Part shown: positions 35,696 through 44,819 of the stretch, in pieces | Layout of the letters: every line of letters begins with the position of its first letter | How positions within the stretch are numbered: the first letter of the stretch is position 1 | Source of the DNA: Actimicrobium sp047621665 | GTDB taxonomy: Bacteria; Pseudomonadota; Gammaproteobacteria; Burkholderiales; Burkholderiaceae_D | Direction of reading: 5' to 3' | Length of the DNA: 64,000 nucleotides | NCBI GenBank assembly: GCA_047621665.1 | Contig: JBLHMB010000007.1 | Coordinates: 1 to 64,000 of the forward strand | Translations under genes and position numbers: made by a program | Notes under the pieces: generated by a model | What the model was told of the DNA's origin: nothing | Database searches by the model: none | What the model saw: only the letters and a program-made list of their open reading frames with translations

Positions 35696-36199
35696 TTAGA
35701 AGCCAGCTATCAGATCGCTGAGTGTCACCATCAGAATCATCGGATCCAGCGGCGAGGGATCAAAACCGATTCGTTCGTAAAAAACTTTGGCGTCAGTCGA
35801 TAACGCATGTACGAGCACGCCGCGGATGCCGATCGTATCGGCAGCCTGAATAATGCGCTGTGCAGCGTCGCGTATCAAGGCACGCCCAATCCCTTTACCG
35901 TGCAGCGATTGGTCAACGGCTAGTCGACCAAGCACCACGACAGAGATCGGATCGGGCATGTTGCGGCGAAACCGGCCGGACGCGTCCCCTGCAGCAACGG
36001 AACTTGATGCCAACGCATAGTAGGCCAGGACCCGATCGCCCTCACATAAGACAAAAGTTCGGGAAGCACCATTCAACTGGTTTTTCATTGCTTTTGTTTT
36101 CAGCCATGCATCGAGACTTTCAACACCCGATCCAAAACCGCTCAGGTCATGACGGGCTGCCAGAGGCTCTGGAGCGGACAACGTCACGAATGTTCCCAT
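35696..36199 (-). CDS. GNAT acetyltransferase, TacT-like toxin candidate
   Basis: 167 residues. GNAT fold with the acetyl-CoA loop RLAVDQSLHGKGIGRALIRDA and C-terminal VFYERIGFDP. The start overlaps the end of the DUF1778 gene by 16 bp, the standard arrangement of TacA-TacT type toxin-antitoxin pairs, in which the acetyltransferase blocks translation by acetylating aminoacyl-tRNA. N-terminal LSGFGSGVESLDAWLKTKA is common to these toxins. Activity is inferred from family and context only. Confidence 0.9.
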   Translation of the reverse strand: MGTFVTLSAPEPLAARHDLSGFGSGVESLDAWLKTKAMKNQLNGASRTFVLCEGDRVLAYYALASSSVAAGDASGRFRRNMPDPISVVVLGRLAVDQSLHGKGIGRALIRDAAQRIIQAADTIGIRGVLVHALSTDAKVFYERIGFDPSPLDPMILMVTLSDLIAGF

Positions 36200-36474
36200 G
36201 GAGGCAATGTTTGCAAGGTTTTACGCAAGCGTGCATTGGGGTTAGGCGGACTGTCCAGCCTGGTCAGGAATTCCGCATGCGCTGCAGGGCTCGCGAGAAT
36301 CAATACCTGCCCGATCAATACCTCTTCAGCCGCTAGTCTTGCAGCATCCAAAATAAAATCCGTACGGTTTTTTCCGCGAGCCGTCGCAGCACGATCGATC
36401 AGGCTGCGCTCTTCCGGTTTGATACGAATATTCAACGATTCACGTTTATTCGGTGGGTCGTTTAATGTCGTCAT
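36184..36474 (-). CDS. DUF1778 (TacA-like) antitoxin
   Basis: 96 residues from the ATG at 36474; an upstream in-frame start at 36522 adds a hydrophobic tail not seen in the family. Ribbon-helix-helix DUF1778 domain: ESLNIRIKPEERSLIDRAATARGKNRTDFILDAA. The C-terminal part (about 55-96) would wrap the toxin. As with others of this kind it probably represses the pair's own promoter. It lies directly before the GNAT gene, in a spot flanked by unrelated genes. Confidence 0.9.
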   Translation of the reverse strand: MTTLNDPPNKRESLNIRIKPEERSLIDRAATARGKNRTDFILDAARLAAEEVLIGQVLILASPAAHAEFLTRLDSPPNPNARLRKTLQTLPPWEHS

Positions 36475-36555
36475 GATTGCTCCTAGTATGACCACGATCA
36501 TAATACGTAACGACAAAGACATTACGCGTTTATCACAGCAACTGTCACGCCTTTC

Positions 36556-39024
36556 TCATGATATCGATGCGCCGAAATGAAAAAGTCCCCGCAACCCCGG
36601 CACCGTCAGCGCCAGCACCAGCATGAACAGCGCCCCCGCCACGACCCGCCACAGCGCCGGATTGGGAAGGCGCACTGCCGCTGACAATGGCAATGACGCC
36701 GAGCGGTTCAAAAATATCAAGCCGATATCGCCCACAATCATCGACGCAAAAGTCACCGCACGGATTTGCCCTTCTGTGAGACCCGCTGCACCGGCCAGCA
36801 GGTAGACCAGCATCAATACCGTCAGCAACCCCAGTCCTTGTGCCAGTCCGCGCATCAACAGCGAGCGGTCGAAGAGTCGCGCGTTGGCGCAGCGCGGCGG
36901 ACGCTGCATCACGTTGGCTTCGTCGGGTTCGGCCTCGAAGACAATCGAGCAGGTCGGATCAATGAGCAACTCGAAAAACACGATGTGCACCGGCAGCAGC
37001 AACAGAGGCCAGCCCAGCATCACCGGCACCAACGACAAGCCGGCGATCGGCACATGCGCGGCGATGATGAACACTACGGCCTTGCGGATATTGTCGACGA
37101 TGCGTCGCCCCAGCCGCACAGCAGCGACGATGGCACCGAAATCGTCATCGAGCAGCACCAGCGTGGCCGATTCGCGCGCGACATCGGTACCGCGTGTACC
37201 CATCGCAATGCCGATGTGCGCTGCTTTCAGAGCCGGCGCATCGTTGACGCCATCCCCGGTCATGGCGACGATCTCGCCGCGTTGCCGCAGGGCGCGCACC
37301 AGCTGCAATTTCTGTTCCGGCCGGACCCGGCAAAACACGTTCACTTGCGCTAGCCGCGCCGATAACTGACTGTCATCAAGGCCATCGAGTTCAGCGCCGG
37401 TCAGCACGCCCGCCGATGCCTCCAGCCCGCTTTGCGCCGCAATACTTAGCGCGGTGGCCGGATAATCGCCGGTGATCATTACGATCCGGATACCGGCCGC
37501 CTGGCATTGCGCAATTGCCGGACGCACTGTCGGACGCAACGGATCGGCCAGCGCCAGCAAGCCGAGGAATTCGAAATCGAAATCATGCTGTAACGGCGGC
37601 AGGTCGTGCCGGCTAAACGAGGCTCGCGCCACGGCCAGCAAACGCAAGCCGCCGGCAGCGGCACGGTTGACCTGAGCCGTGATGCGCTGTGCTGCCCCGG
37701 CGGATAAATGGCATAGATCGATGATGGCTTCCGGCGCGCCCTTGGCCGCAATCACATACTCTGCGCAGTCGGGTGATTGCCATACCCGCGACATCGCCAG
37801 CAACGCCGGTGACAGCGGATACTCGTCGACAAGGGTCCAGCCATCATGTAAATGTCCGGTGCCATCGAGCGCTGCCAGCCCGATTTCGCGGATGGCCTTT
37901 TCCATCGGATCGAACGGTTCGCGATGACTGGCCAGTACTGCATATTCGAGCGTGCCATGGAAGGCTTCCGGAAAACCATCCTGTGTCGCCGTTGCGGCCT
38001 CGCCGACTACATGGATCGCCCCGGCCACAATAACCTGCACCACGGCCATCCGGTTTTGCGTCAGCGTACCGGTCTTGTCGACACACAGCACGGTTGCTGC
38101 CCCCAGCATCTCGATGGCTGAAATCCGCCTTGTCAGCACTTGCTGGCGCGCAATGCGCCAGGCACCGAGTCCGAGAAAAATCGTCAGGATCAGCGGCAGC
38201 TCCGCCGGCAACAACGCCATTGCCAGCGTCAGTCCGACCAGGATGCCATTGAGCCAGTCACCTCGCGTGATGCCGTACCAGCTGGTCAGCAGCACTACCA
38301 GCACCAGACTGGACAGGGCCACCACGCGCACGGCTTGTACGGTTTCGCGCTGCAATTGGCTGCGCTCATCGTCCAGTGACAACAGCGCCTGACCGATGCG
38401 CCCGAGCGCCGTGGCGCTACCCGTAGCCAGCACGCAAGCCCGACCAGTGCCCTGTACCACCAGCGTCCCGGAATACAGAAAGGGCTGGCCATCGCCACCG
38501 GGCAGACCCATCTGCGTGGCCGGTTCGGCACACGGCACTTTGCGCACGGCGACCGATTCGCCGCTGAGCAGTGATTCGTCAACGCCCAATCCTTGTCCGG
38601 CAAACAGCTGCGCATCGGCCGGTATCCGGTCTCCTTCGGCGAGCAGCAGGATGTCGCCACATACCACGTCGTGCCCGGCAATACGCTGTTGCCGGCCCTC
38701 GCGCAGCACCAGCGCGCGCGGACTGGACAAGTCGCGCAGCGCCTCGATGGCCCGTTCGCTTTTGCGCTCCTGCACGAAGCTCATCGACATGATGATCAGG
38801 ACTGCTCCCAGCAAAATGGCCGCGTCATCGCGCTCGCCCAGCAGCAAGTAAATGCCGCCGCAGGCCACCAGCAACAAAAACATCGGTTCACGCAAAATCG
38901 TCCAGGCAATCGCCAGCACTGAGCGCGGTCGCGCGGTAGGTAGCTCGTTGTAACCGTCATCGCGCAGGCGCTGCTGTGCAATTTCGCCGCTCAGTCCGGT
39001 GCCGGTGTCGGTCCCATCAGGCAT
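36556..39024 (-). CDS. P-type cation-transporting ATPase
   Basis: 822 residues from the ATG at 39024 with GGAAGGGAG upstream; an earlier in-frame start at 39078 is less likely. P-type features: actuator LLSGESVAVRK, phosphorylated Asp316 in CVDKTGTLTQN, TGDGVNDAPALK, and several hydrophobic segments near 50-90, 235-290 and 640-815. TM4 reads LLPAELPLILT, so the ion-binding PExxP element is PAELP. Closest to calcium- or proton-type (P2/P3) ATPases without heavy-metal Cys pairs. The ion is not determined. It is in the plasma membrane. Confidence 0.9.
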   Translation of the reverse strand: MPDGTDTGTGLSGEIAQQRLRDDGYNELPTARPRSVLAIAWTILREPMFLLLVACGGIYLLLGERDDAAILLGAVLIIMSMSFVQERKSERAIEALRDLSSPRALVLREGRQQRIAGHDVVCGDILLLAEGDRIPADAQLFAGQGLGVDESLLSGESVAVRKVPCAEPATQMGLPGGDGQPFLYSGTLVVQGTGRACVLATGSATALGRIGQALLSLDDERSQLQRETVQAVRVVALSSLVLVVLLTSWYGITRGDWLNGILVGLTLAMALLPAELPLILTIFLGLGAWRIARQQVLTRRISAIEMLGAATVLCVDKTGTLTQNRMAVVQVIVAGAIHVVGEAATATQDGFPEAFHGTLEYAVLASHREPFDPMEKAIREIGLAALDGTGHLHDGWTLVDEYPLSPALLAMSRVWQSPDCAEYVIAAKGAPEAIIDLCHLSAGAAQRITAQVNRAAAGGLRLLAVARASFSRHDLPPLQHDFDFEFLGLLALADPLRPTVRPAIAQCQAAGIRIVMITGDYPATALSIAAQSGLEASAGVLTGAELDGLDDSQLSARLAQVNVFCRVRPEQKLQLVRALRQRGEIVAMTGDGVNDAPALKAAHIGIAMGTRGTDVARESATLVLLDDDFGAIVAAVRLGRRIVDNIRKAVVFIIAAHVPIAGLSLVPVMLGWPLLLLPVHIVFFELLIDPTCSIVFEAEPDEANVMQRPPRCANARLFDRSLLMRGLAQGLGLLTVLMLVYLLAGAAGLTEGQIRAVTFASMIVGDIGLIFLNRSASLPLSAAVRLPNPALWRVVAGALFMLVLALTVPGLRGLFHFGASIS

Positions 39025-39132
39025 GCCACTCCCTTCCAGATAACGACAGAACAACATCGTACTTATCGTATGTAACATCCGGCTGGTGGTGTCGACATGA
39101 TGCAGATCAATATCGACGGTATGGACTGCCTG

Positions 39133-40026
39133 TCAATCCTCCTCGGGCAGGATCGGGATGGTCATCCGCAACGTCGTGCCGCGCCCGCGCGCGCTATCGA
39201 TAGTCAGTTCGCCATTGAGGTAGTGGATGCGCTCGGTAATGCCGACCAGACCGAACGAGTTGGACTTGCGCCGGCAACCGGGAAGCATACCGATACCGTT
39301 GTCGGCAATCGATAATGACAGGCGATTGCCACTGCGTATGAGTGCGATGCTGACCCGGCTGGCTTTTGCGTGCCGATTGATATTGGTCAGCGATTCTTGC
39401 AGGATACGGAATAACGCCGTGGCGCGATGATCCCCCAGTTTAAATTCGGCATGGTCAAAATGCAGGTCACATACCACCAGACTGCGGCGCTGGAACTCCC
39501 TGACCTGCCATTCGATCGCTGCATGCAAGCCGAAATCAAGCACCCCCGGCCGCAGATTGTTGATGATGGCGCGCACCGAGCTCATGATCGCGTCGATCTG
39601 ACCCAGCGCAGCAACGGCTTTCTGACCCAGGCGCGGATGACGGCTGGCGCAACGCGCCATCAGCATCGATACATCGAGCCGCAAGGCCAGCAGGTTCTGA
39701 CCCAGTTCGTCATGGATTTCACGGGCGATGCGCTTGCGCTCGTCTTCCTTGATCTGATCCTGATGCGCGGCCAGCTCACGCAACAAGCTCTGTAACTGCA
39801 GTAGTTCATGCTCGACGCGACGCCGCTCGGTCACTTCCGATTGCAGCATCGTAATCGCCTGCACCAGTTCACTGGTCGTACCGGCAGCGGCGACCTGCGC
39901 AGGGAGCGCGCCTGCTTCGCCGGCACCGTCACGCAGAATCAGACCGTAACCAAGAACTTCGCGGCGGGGATTGAGCAGTCTGCGCAACGTCATGCTGACG
40001 CGTACCGGCGAACCGTTTTTGCCCAT
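39133..40026 (-). CDS. Histidine kinase (HisKA_3/NarX type), C-terminal piece of a broken PAS-kinase gene
   Basis: 297 residues: end of a PAS domain (GKNGSPVRVSMTLRRL, LGYGLILRDG), a coiled linker, a HisKA_3 domain with IAREIHDELGQNLLALRLD and a HATPase with LQESLTNINRHAKAS, IADNGIGM and FGLVGITERI. The ATG at 40026 follows directly on a TGA that ends the in-frame upstream PAS piece. Without that stop the gene would encode one chain of about 394 residues. Reinitiation at this ATG could still make a kinase lacking most of the PAS domain. No LuxR-type regulator gene lies beside it. Confidence 0.85.
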   Translation of the reverse strand: MGKNGSPVRVSMTLRRLLNPRREVLGYGLILRDGAGEAGALPAQVAAAGTTSELVQAITMLQSEVTERRRVEHELLQLQSLLRELAAHQDQIKEDERKRIAREIHDELGQNLLALRLDVSMLMARCASRHPRLGQKAVAALGQIDAIMSSVRAIINNLRPGVLDFGLHAAIEWQVREFQRRSLVVCDLHFDHAEFKLGDHRATALFRILQESLTNINRHAKASRVSIALIRSGNRLSLSIADNGIGMLPGCRRKSNSFGLVGITERIHYLNGELTIDSARGRGTTLRMTIPILPEED

Positions 40027-40317
40027 TCACCAGCCCTGGTAGCAGATTTTTTTTCTACAGCAGGCTTGCTTGAGATCAAATTCGGGAGCGCCGTCAGCGA
40101 TCTGCCGCGGCGGATACAGGCAACTGACATGGCGCCCCAGAATGTCGCCCTCGCAATAACCGGTGAGCAGCTCGGCACCACGGTTCCAGCTGACAATGCG
40201 GCCGCCGGCATCGAGGGTAATGAGCGCCTGTTCGTCCGCTGCGGCGACCAGCAACCGGACCAGATCCGTCTCCTCGGCGCGGCAGGGGGAAGGCAATGAT
40301 GAGTTGATATCTGGCAT
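40027..40317 (-). pseudogene. N-terminal PAS piece of the disrupted histidine kinase gene
   Basis: 96 residues: start MPDINSS, then a PAS domain beginning LVRLLVAAADEQALITLDAGGRI and NRGAELLTGYCEGDILGRHV. It stops at the TGA 40029-40027 right after YQGW, the point where PAS domains read E-G-W-R/M-x-x-K-D/N-G-S. The kinase piece follows in the same frame, so this is a nonsense break, not a frameshift. A CGA to TGA change is the simplest cause. If it is a real mutation the PAS input is lost. Confidence 0.75.
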
Positions 40318-40435
40318 CCCGGGAGATCGCAGCAGAATTTTTCCGAGTGGAGAGTGTAGCTCAAGCCTGCACGGCCGATGTCATTAACCGGTCATCCTCG
40401 CGCCTCATACTCCGGTTCGCGTTTCCTAGGGTTTT

Positions 40436-40469
40436 GCCCGTACACCATCTGGTGTGCGGGCTTTTTTTT
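40436..40469 (+). terminator. Rho-independent terminator without an obvious gene
   Basis: GCCCGTACACC and GGTGTGCGGGC pair (one T-G wobble) around the loop ATCT, followed by eight T. It points along the plus strand, but the nearest upstream plus-strand gene ends at 35672. It must therefore end a short transcript starting near 40320-40400, or act in the gshA leader. Confidence 0.75.
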
Positions 40470-40573
40470 GATACTTCGTGAACGGCAGCCAAAACCTGAG
40501 ACCCTGATATCGGTTATTCTCTGCGACCACGGCGGGCCGGATCGGCAGCGCCTACGATTTTAAGGAAACCCAA

Positions 40574-42169
40574 TTGAGCGATCTTTTTCACCAACGGCTG
40601 GCATTGCTGTCGACCGATGCGCATCGCGCATTGCTGTCACAGGGCCGGCGCGGCATAGAACGGGAAACCTTGCGGGTAGACGTGACGGGCAAGCTGGCTT
40701 TGACACCGCACCCGATCGTCCTCGGCGCGGCACTGACCCATCCGACTATTACCACTGATTATTCCGAATCACTGCTGGAATTCATCACGCCCGCCGAACA
40801 TGACATCGCCGATGCGCTCGCCGGGCTCGATGCATCGCACCGCTATTTTTATGCCGTCAATACTGATGAGCTGCTGTGGAGCGAGTCGATGCCATGTCTT
40901 CTTCCCGACGAAGCAACGATACCGATCGCCTGGTACGGCACCTCGCACATCGGCATGCTCAAGCATGTGTACCGGCGCGGATTAGCGCTGCGATATGGCA
41001 AACCGATGCAGTGTATCGCCGGCATCCATTACAATTTTTCTTTGTCTGAATCGATCTGGCCGCTGTTGCAGGCAGCCGAACACACATCGGGTACGGCCAC
41101 CGAATATCAGTCCGAAAGCTACATTGCCCTGATTCGTAATTTCCGGCGCTACAGCTGGCTGCTGATGTACCTGTTCGGTGCCTCGCCGGCACTCGCCAGC
41201 GACTTCCTGCGTGGCGAGCCGCACCAGCTCGACGTGCTGTCCGGCGACACACTCTATCTGCCGCATGCGACCAGCCTGCGCATGAGCGACCTCGGTTACC
41301 AGAACGACGCACAGGCAGGGCTGATCCCTCCGTATAACGATCTGGCCAGTTACATGCAGAATCTGGTGCAGGCAGTCAAACAGCCCTTCCCGGACTATGT
41401 TGCGCTGGGCACCCGACGCGATGGCGATGGTGAGTGGATTCAGATCAGCACCAATGTGCTGCAGATTGAAAACGAGTATTACTCGACCATCCGGCCGAAG
41501 CGCGTCATCAACAGCGGCGAACGCCCGGTCGAAGCACTGTGTGCACGCGGCGTGCAATACATTGAAGTACGCTGCCTCGATGTCGATCCGTTCGAAGCGA
41601 TGGGGCTGAACCTCGACACGGGCCGCTTCATGGATGCCTTCCTGCTGTTTTGTGCGCTCGACGACAGCCCGCTGACCAGCGCGTCCGAGGGCCAGGAAAA
41701 CACGGCCAATTTTGCCGACACCGTCAAGCGGGGTCGCCTGCCCGGCCTGACCCTGCAGCGCGATGGCACGGCAGTGACACTGCAGGACTGGGGTCTCGAA
41801 CTGCTGGACCGGATCGACGCCGTCGTCACGCTGCTCGATGCCCAGCGTGACGATGGCGCACATCGTGCGTCGCTCGAGAAGCAGCGCGCCAAGTTGCGCG
41901 ACCCGGACTGCACCCCTTCGGCTCGCGTTCTCGACGCACTGCGTGCGCATGACAACTCGTTCATGAAGTTTTCGCTGGCACAAAGCCAGGCGCATGCCAC
42001 GCAATTCCGGGCGCGGCCGTTGACGCCAACCCAGCTCGAGGCCTACCGCGAGCAGGCCCGTCATTCGATCGACGAACAGACCCGCATGGAAAACGAGCAA
42101 AGCGGCAGCTTCGATGATTTCATTGAAGCTTACCGGGCACGGTCCCTGATGCCGACGGGTTGTGACTAA
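40574..42169 (+). CDS. gshA: Glutamate-cysteine ligase, type 1
   Basis: 531 residues. First step of glutathione synthesis: glutamate, cysteine and ATP give gamma-glutamylcysteine, in the cytosol. Start is TTG at 40574 with AAGGA upstream; no nearby ATG fits. Motifs: GRRGIERETLRVD, DYSESLLEFITP, AGIHYNFSLSE and YIEVRCLDVDPF, all typical of GshA type 1. Length equals the E. coli enzyme plus about a dozen residues. Upstream there is a terminator-like hairpin 105 bp before the start, possibly a leader element. Downstream lies its own terminator. Confidence 0.95.
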   Translation: MSDLFHQRLALLSTDAHRALLSQGRRGIERETLRVDVTGKLALTPHPIVLGAALTHPTITTDYSESLLEFITPAEHDIADALAGLDASHRYFYAVNTDELLWSESMPCLLPDEATIPIAWYGTSHIGMLKHVYRRGLALRYGKPMQCIAGIHYNFSLSESIWPLLQAAEHTSGTATEYQSESYIALIRNFRRYSWLLMYLFGASPALASDFLRGEPHQLDVLSGDTLYLPHATSLRMSDLGYQNDAQAGLIPPYNDLASYMQNLVQAVKQPFPDYVALGTRRDGDGEWIQISTNVLQIENEYYSTIRPKRVINSGERPVEALCARGVQYIEVRCLDVDPFEAMGLNLDTGRFMDAFLLFCALDDSPLTSASEGQENTANFADTVKRGRLPGLTLQRDGTAVTLQDWGLELLDRIDAVVTLLDAQRDDGAHRASLEKQRAKLRDPDCTPSARVLDALRAHDNSFMKFSLAQSQAHATQFRARPLTPTQLEAYREQARHSIDEQTRMENEQSGSFDDFIEAYRARSLMPTGCD

Positions 42170-42181
42170 ATATCCGGTGGA

Positions 42182-42220
42182 CAGGGCACGGACTCACCGT
42201 GCCCTGCACGCTCATTTTTT
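42182..42220 (+). terminator. Terminator of gshA
   Basis: CAGGGCACGG and CCGTGCCCTG form a perfect 10-bp stem with loop ACTCA, 12 bp after the gshA stop. A T-run (six T) follows at 42215-42220 after an 8-base gap and overlaps the last codons of tesB on the other strand. Confidence 0.7.
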
Positions 42221-43072
42221 CTCGCGCATTCGCATTAAGCCTTCTTGTGCCATCGTCACTACCAACCGGCCCTGCTGGTCATAGACTGACGCCAGTACCA
42301 GCCCGCGTCCGCCCGACGCATTCGGACTATCCATGCAAATTAGCAACCATTCGTCCATCCGGAATGGCCGATGAAACCACATCGTGTGGTCGAGGCTGGC
42401 GATTTGCAAGCGCGGGTCACCCAGCGTCACGCCATGCGGCTGCAAAGCGGTTACCAGAAAACTGTAATCGGACAGATAGGCAAACAAGGACTCGTGCACC
42501 AGCGCCTCATCGGGCAACGCCACCGGTGCGCGCACCCAGACCTGTTTGCCGGTTTCGCGCGAGGGATTGCCGTACAGATCAGCACCACCAACCATGCGGA
42601 ACTCCGCCGGTACCGGCACGAACTCGCGGCCACTTGCCATGGCCCGTTCTTTCCACCCGGCGATTGCCGAGGACAGTGTTTCCGGATCGGGTGCCTCCGG
42701 CATCGGTTTCTGGTGTGACAACCCCACTTCCTCATCCTGGAATGACGCCGACATGACAAAGATGCGCTTGCCGTCCTGGAATGCGACCACGCGACGGGTA
42801 CTGAAACTGCCGCCGTCGCGCACGCGTTCGACCTCAAATTCAATCGGCAACCGGTGATTTCCAGGCAGGATAAATAAAGAATGCAGCGAATGCGGACGGC
42901 GCTGCGGTACGGTCTTTGCCGCCGCATGAAAGGCCTGACCGAGCACCTGGCCGCCGAACACGTTCGGACTGCCCATGAAGTGACTCTGGCCGAGATAACG
43001 ATCGGTGCCGATAGGAACGAGCGCGAGCAGGTCGAGGATTTCCGGCGTGTTGTAGAGCGAGTGATCGAACAT
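42212..43072 (-). CDS. tesB: Acyl-CoA thioesterase II (TesB)
   Basis: 286 residues from the ATG at 43072 (a TTG 12 bp earlier is possible). Two hot-dog domains in tandem, hydrolysing acyl-CoA of medium to long chain. Motifs: GGQVLGQAFHAAAKTVP, LHSLFILPGN, SLDHTMWFHRPFRMDEWLL and GRGLVLASVYDQQGRLVVTMAQEGLMR. Length agrees with E. coli TesB. It may free CoA when acyl-CoA accumulates. No operon partner. Confidence 0.94.
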   Translation of the reverse strand: MFDHSLYNTPEILDLLALVPIGTDRYLGQSHFMGSPNVFGGQVLGQAFHAAAKTVPQRRPHSLHSLFILPGNHRLPIEFEVERVRDGGSFSTRRVVAFQDGKRIFVMSASFQDEEVGLSHQKPMPEAPDPETLSSAIAGWKERAMASGREFVPVPAEFRMVGGADLYGNPSRETGKQVWVRAPVALPDEALVHESLFAYLSDYSFLVTALQPHGVTLGDPRLQIASLDHTMWFHRPFRMDEWLLICMDSPNASGGRGLVLASVYDQQGRLVVTMAQEGLMRMREKK

Positions 43073-43277
43073 GGTGCCTGACAATCAAATTAAAAAAAGA
43101 TTATCCTGCAGCACGGAGTTTTTCCAAAGAAGCGAATGACACCGTGTATTCGTGATGAGAAGTGATGGCAAAAAAATAAATCCATTAAACGCAACCATCC
43201 AGCATTAAAATCCGGGACCATCTATTGAAAACCTCCGATCGTGTTAGCTGACCACCTCACGCACTGACAAAGAAGGC

Positions 43278-44819
43278 ATGCCGATCTTGAACGACCTTTC
43301 CAGCCCGATTTCTCCCGTCACCAGTCTGCTCAAGTCTGAACTGGCTCTGCCAGTCGATGCACTGCGTACCGGAATGTACGTGGCGGGCCTTGATTGCGGC
43401 TGGGCTGCCACGCCATTCCTGCTGGAAGGCCTGCTACTTGAAGATCCGGAAGACATCTGCACAATCGCCCTACTGGCGCAACTGGTCACGATTGATCCAA
43501 GTCGCAGCCTGTTCGCGGCACTTAAGGAACTGGACCAGGCGACCCTCTACGATACCAACGCTGACGCCAGCGCTAACGCTGACGCCAGCGCTAACGCTGA
43601 CGCCAGCGCTAACGCTAACGCCAGCATAAAGGAAAAACCAGCCAACCAGCGCCTGCAGCACTACCGGGAACGGGTCCGGCATAACGATGGCGATCATGTC
43701 AGCCGCAGCGGCCGCCTGGCGCACGGCTGGCGTACACTGCGGCGGGCGCTGTCGAACTGGATGGCCCGTCTTTTCGGTCGCCCGGAAGTGCGCCGGTTAC
43801 CCGCTGCACAACGCCCGGATTACATACCGGACGATATGGTTCTGGTCATGTATCCGCTGCCGGAAGCGACCAACACGGCAATGCCGCAAGCCATCGCAGC
43901 GTGCGCACAAGGGGAAGCGGCACTGGAACGCATCGCCCAGGACTTGATTGCCCATCGCGATACCGACATGGATGCGCTGCAAGCGGCCTCCGATACGCTC
44001 GCCGAAAACATGATCCGTCGTCCCGGCACGATGATCTGGGCAGCCAAGATGCGCGATAAAAATAACGGCATCTATCACCACGGTTTATCGGTGGCAATTT
44101 ACCTCACCGCGCTGGGCCGGCAACTTGGTTTCCAGCATGAACAACTGGCTGATCTTGCCACCGTCGGTTTGCTGCTCGACCTCGGCAAAATAGAACTCGA
44201 TCATGCACTGCTGGACAAACCCGGCAAACTCGATGATGTTGAAATACTCATCATGCAGACCCATGTTCAGCGCGGCATCGAAATGCTGATGGCCACCGGT
44301 GTGACGTCCAGCCTGATCCTGAGTGCGATTGCAGAACATCATGAGCGCATTGACGGTAACGGTTACCCGGAGCGTATTCAGGGCGGCTCGTTGAGTATTT
44401 TCGGCAAAATGGCCGCGATTGCTGATGCGTATGCCGCCATGGTCAATCCGCGTCCGTATGCACCCGCTTTTTCCCCGTACGCAGCGATGAAACAGCTGTT
44501 TGCCGAAAGCGAATCGCGCTGGTTTGCCCCGCTTGTCGAGCAATTTGTTCAGGCTATCGGCATCTTCCCGGTCGGCTCGCTGGTGGAATTGTCCAGCGGC
44601 GAAGTAGCAATCGTCATTCAGCACAATCCGTATCGCCGGCTCGAACCGCTGATCCTGATCCTGACCGACAGCACCAAGGCCAAGTTGCCGGCACCGCGTG
44701 AACTGGACATGCTGAAACATAATTTCAGCGTGGCGCCAGATGTACTGCGCATCGCCAGCGGCCTGCCCGACGGCGCCCACGATATCGCCATGCAGGATTT
44801 TTACCTTGGGCAGGCCTGA
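43278..44819 (+). CDS. HD-GYP domain protein with N-terminal DUF3391-like region
   Basis: 513 residues. N-terminal region (about 20-90: LPVDALRTGMYVAGLDCGW) as in HD-GYP proteins of this group, a repeat-encoded linker (94-115), and the HD-GYP domain (about 235-410): HHG (267-269), THV (329), HHE (354-356) and DGNGYP (359-364). The HD motif itself reads LLLDLGK, so the metal-binding His (of H-D-x-G-K) is Leu300, while Asp301 remains. Phosphodiesterase activity on c-di-GMP is thus uncertain. It overlaps the EAL gene by one base (TGATG). AAAGAAGG gives a good start. Confidence 0.88.
   Translation: MPILNDLSSPISPVTSLLKSELALPVDALRTGMYVAGLDCGWAATPFLLEGLLLEDPEDICTIALLAQLVTIDPSRSLFAALKELDQATLYDTNADASANADASANADASANANASIKEKPANQRLQHYRERVRHNDGDHVSRSGRLAHGWRTLRRALSNWMARLFGRPEVRRLPAAQRPDYIPDDMVLVMYPLPEATNTAMPQAIAACAQGEAALERIAQDLIAHRDTDMDALQAASDTLAENMIRRPGTMIWAAKMRDKNNGIYHHGLSVAIYLTALGRQLGFQHEQLADLATVGLLLDLGKIELDHALLDKPGKLDDVEILIMQTHVQRGIEMLMATGVTSSLILSAIAEHHERIDGNGYPERIQGGSLSIFGKMAAIADAYAAMVNPRPYAPAFSPYAAMKQLFAESESRWFAPLVEQFVQAIGIFPVGSLVELSSGEVAIVIQHNPYRRLEPLILILTDSTKAKLPAPRELDMLKHNFSVAPDVLRIASGLPDGAHDIAMQDFYLGQA
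43557..43628 (+). repeat. 18-bp in-frame tandem repeat inside the HD-GYP gene
   Basis: Three perfect copies of AACGCTGACGCCAGCGCT (43557-43610) and a fourth with changes (43611-43628). It encodes the hexapeptide NADASA four times in a flexible linker. As the unit is a multiple of three, slippage would change linker length without breaking the frame. Confidence 0.9.

Noticed and set aside
43557..43628. Short regular repeats as a possible CRISPR array
   Set aside because: The units are directly joined 18-mers without spacers, in frame within a coding sequence.
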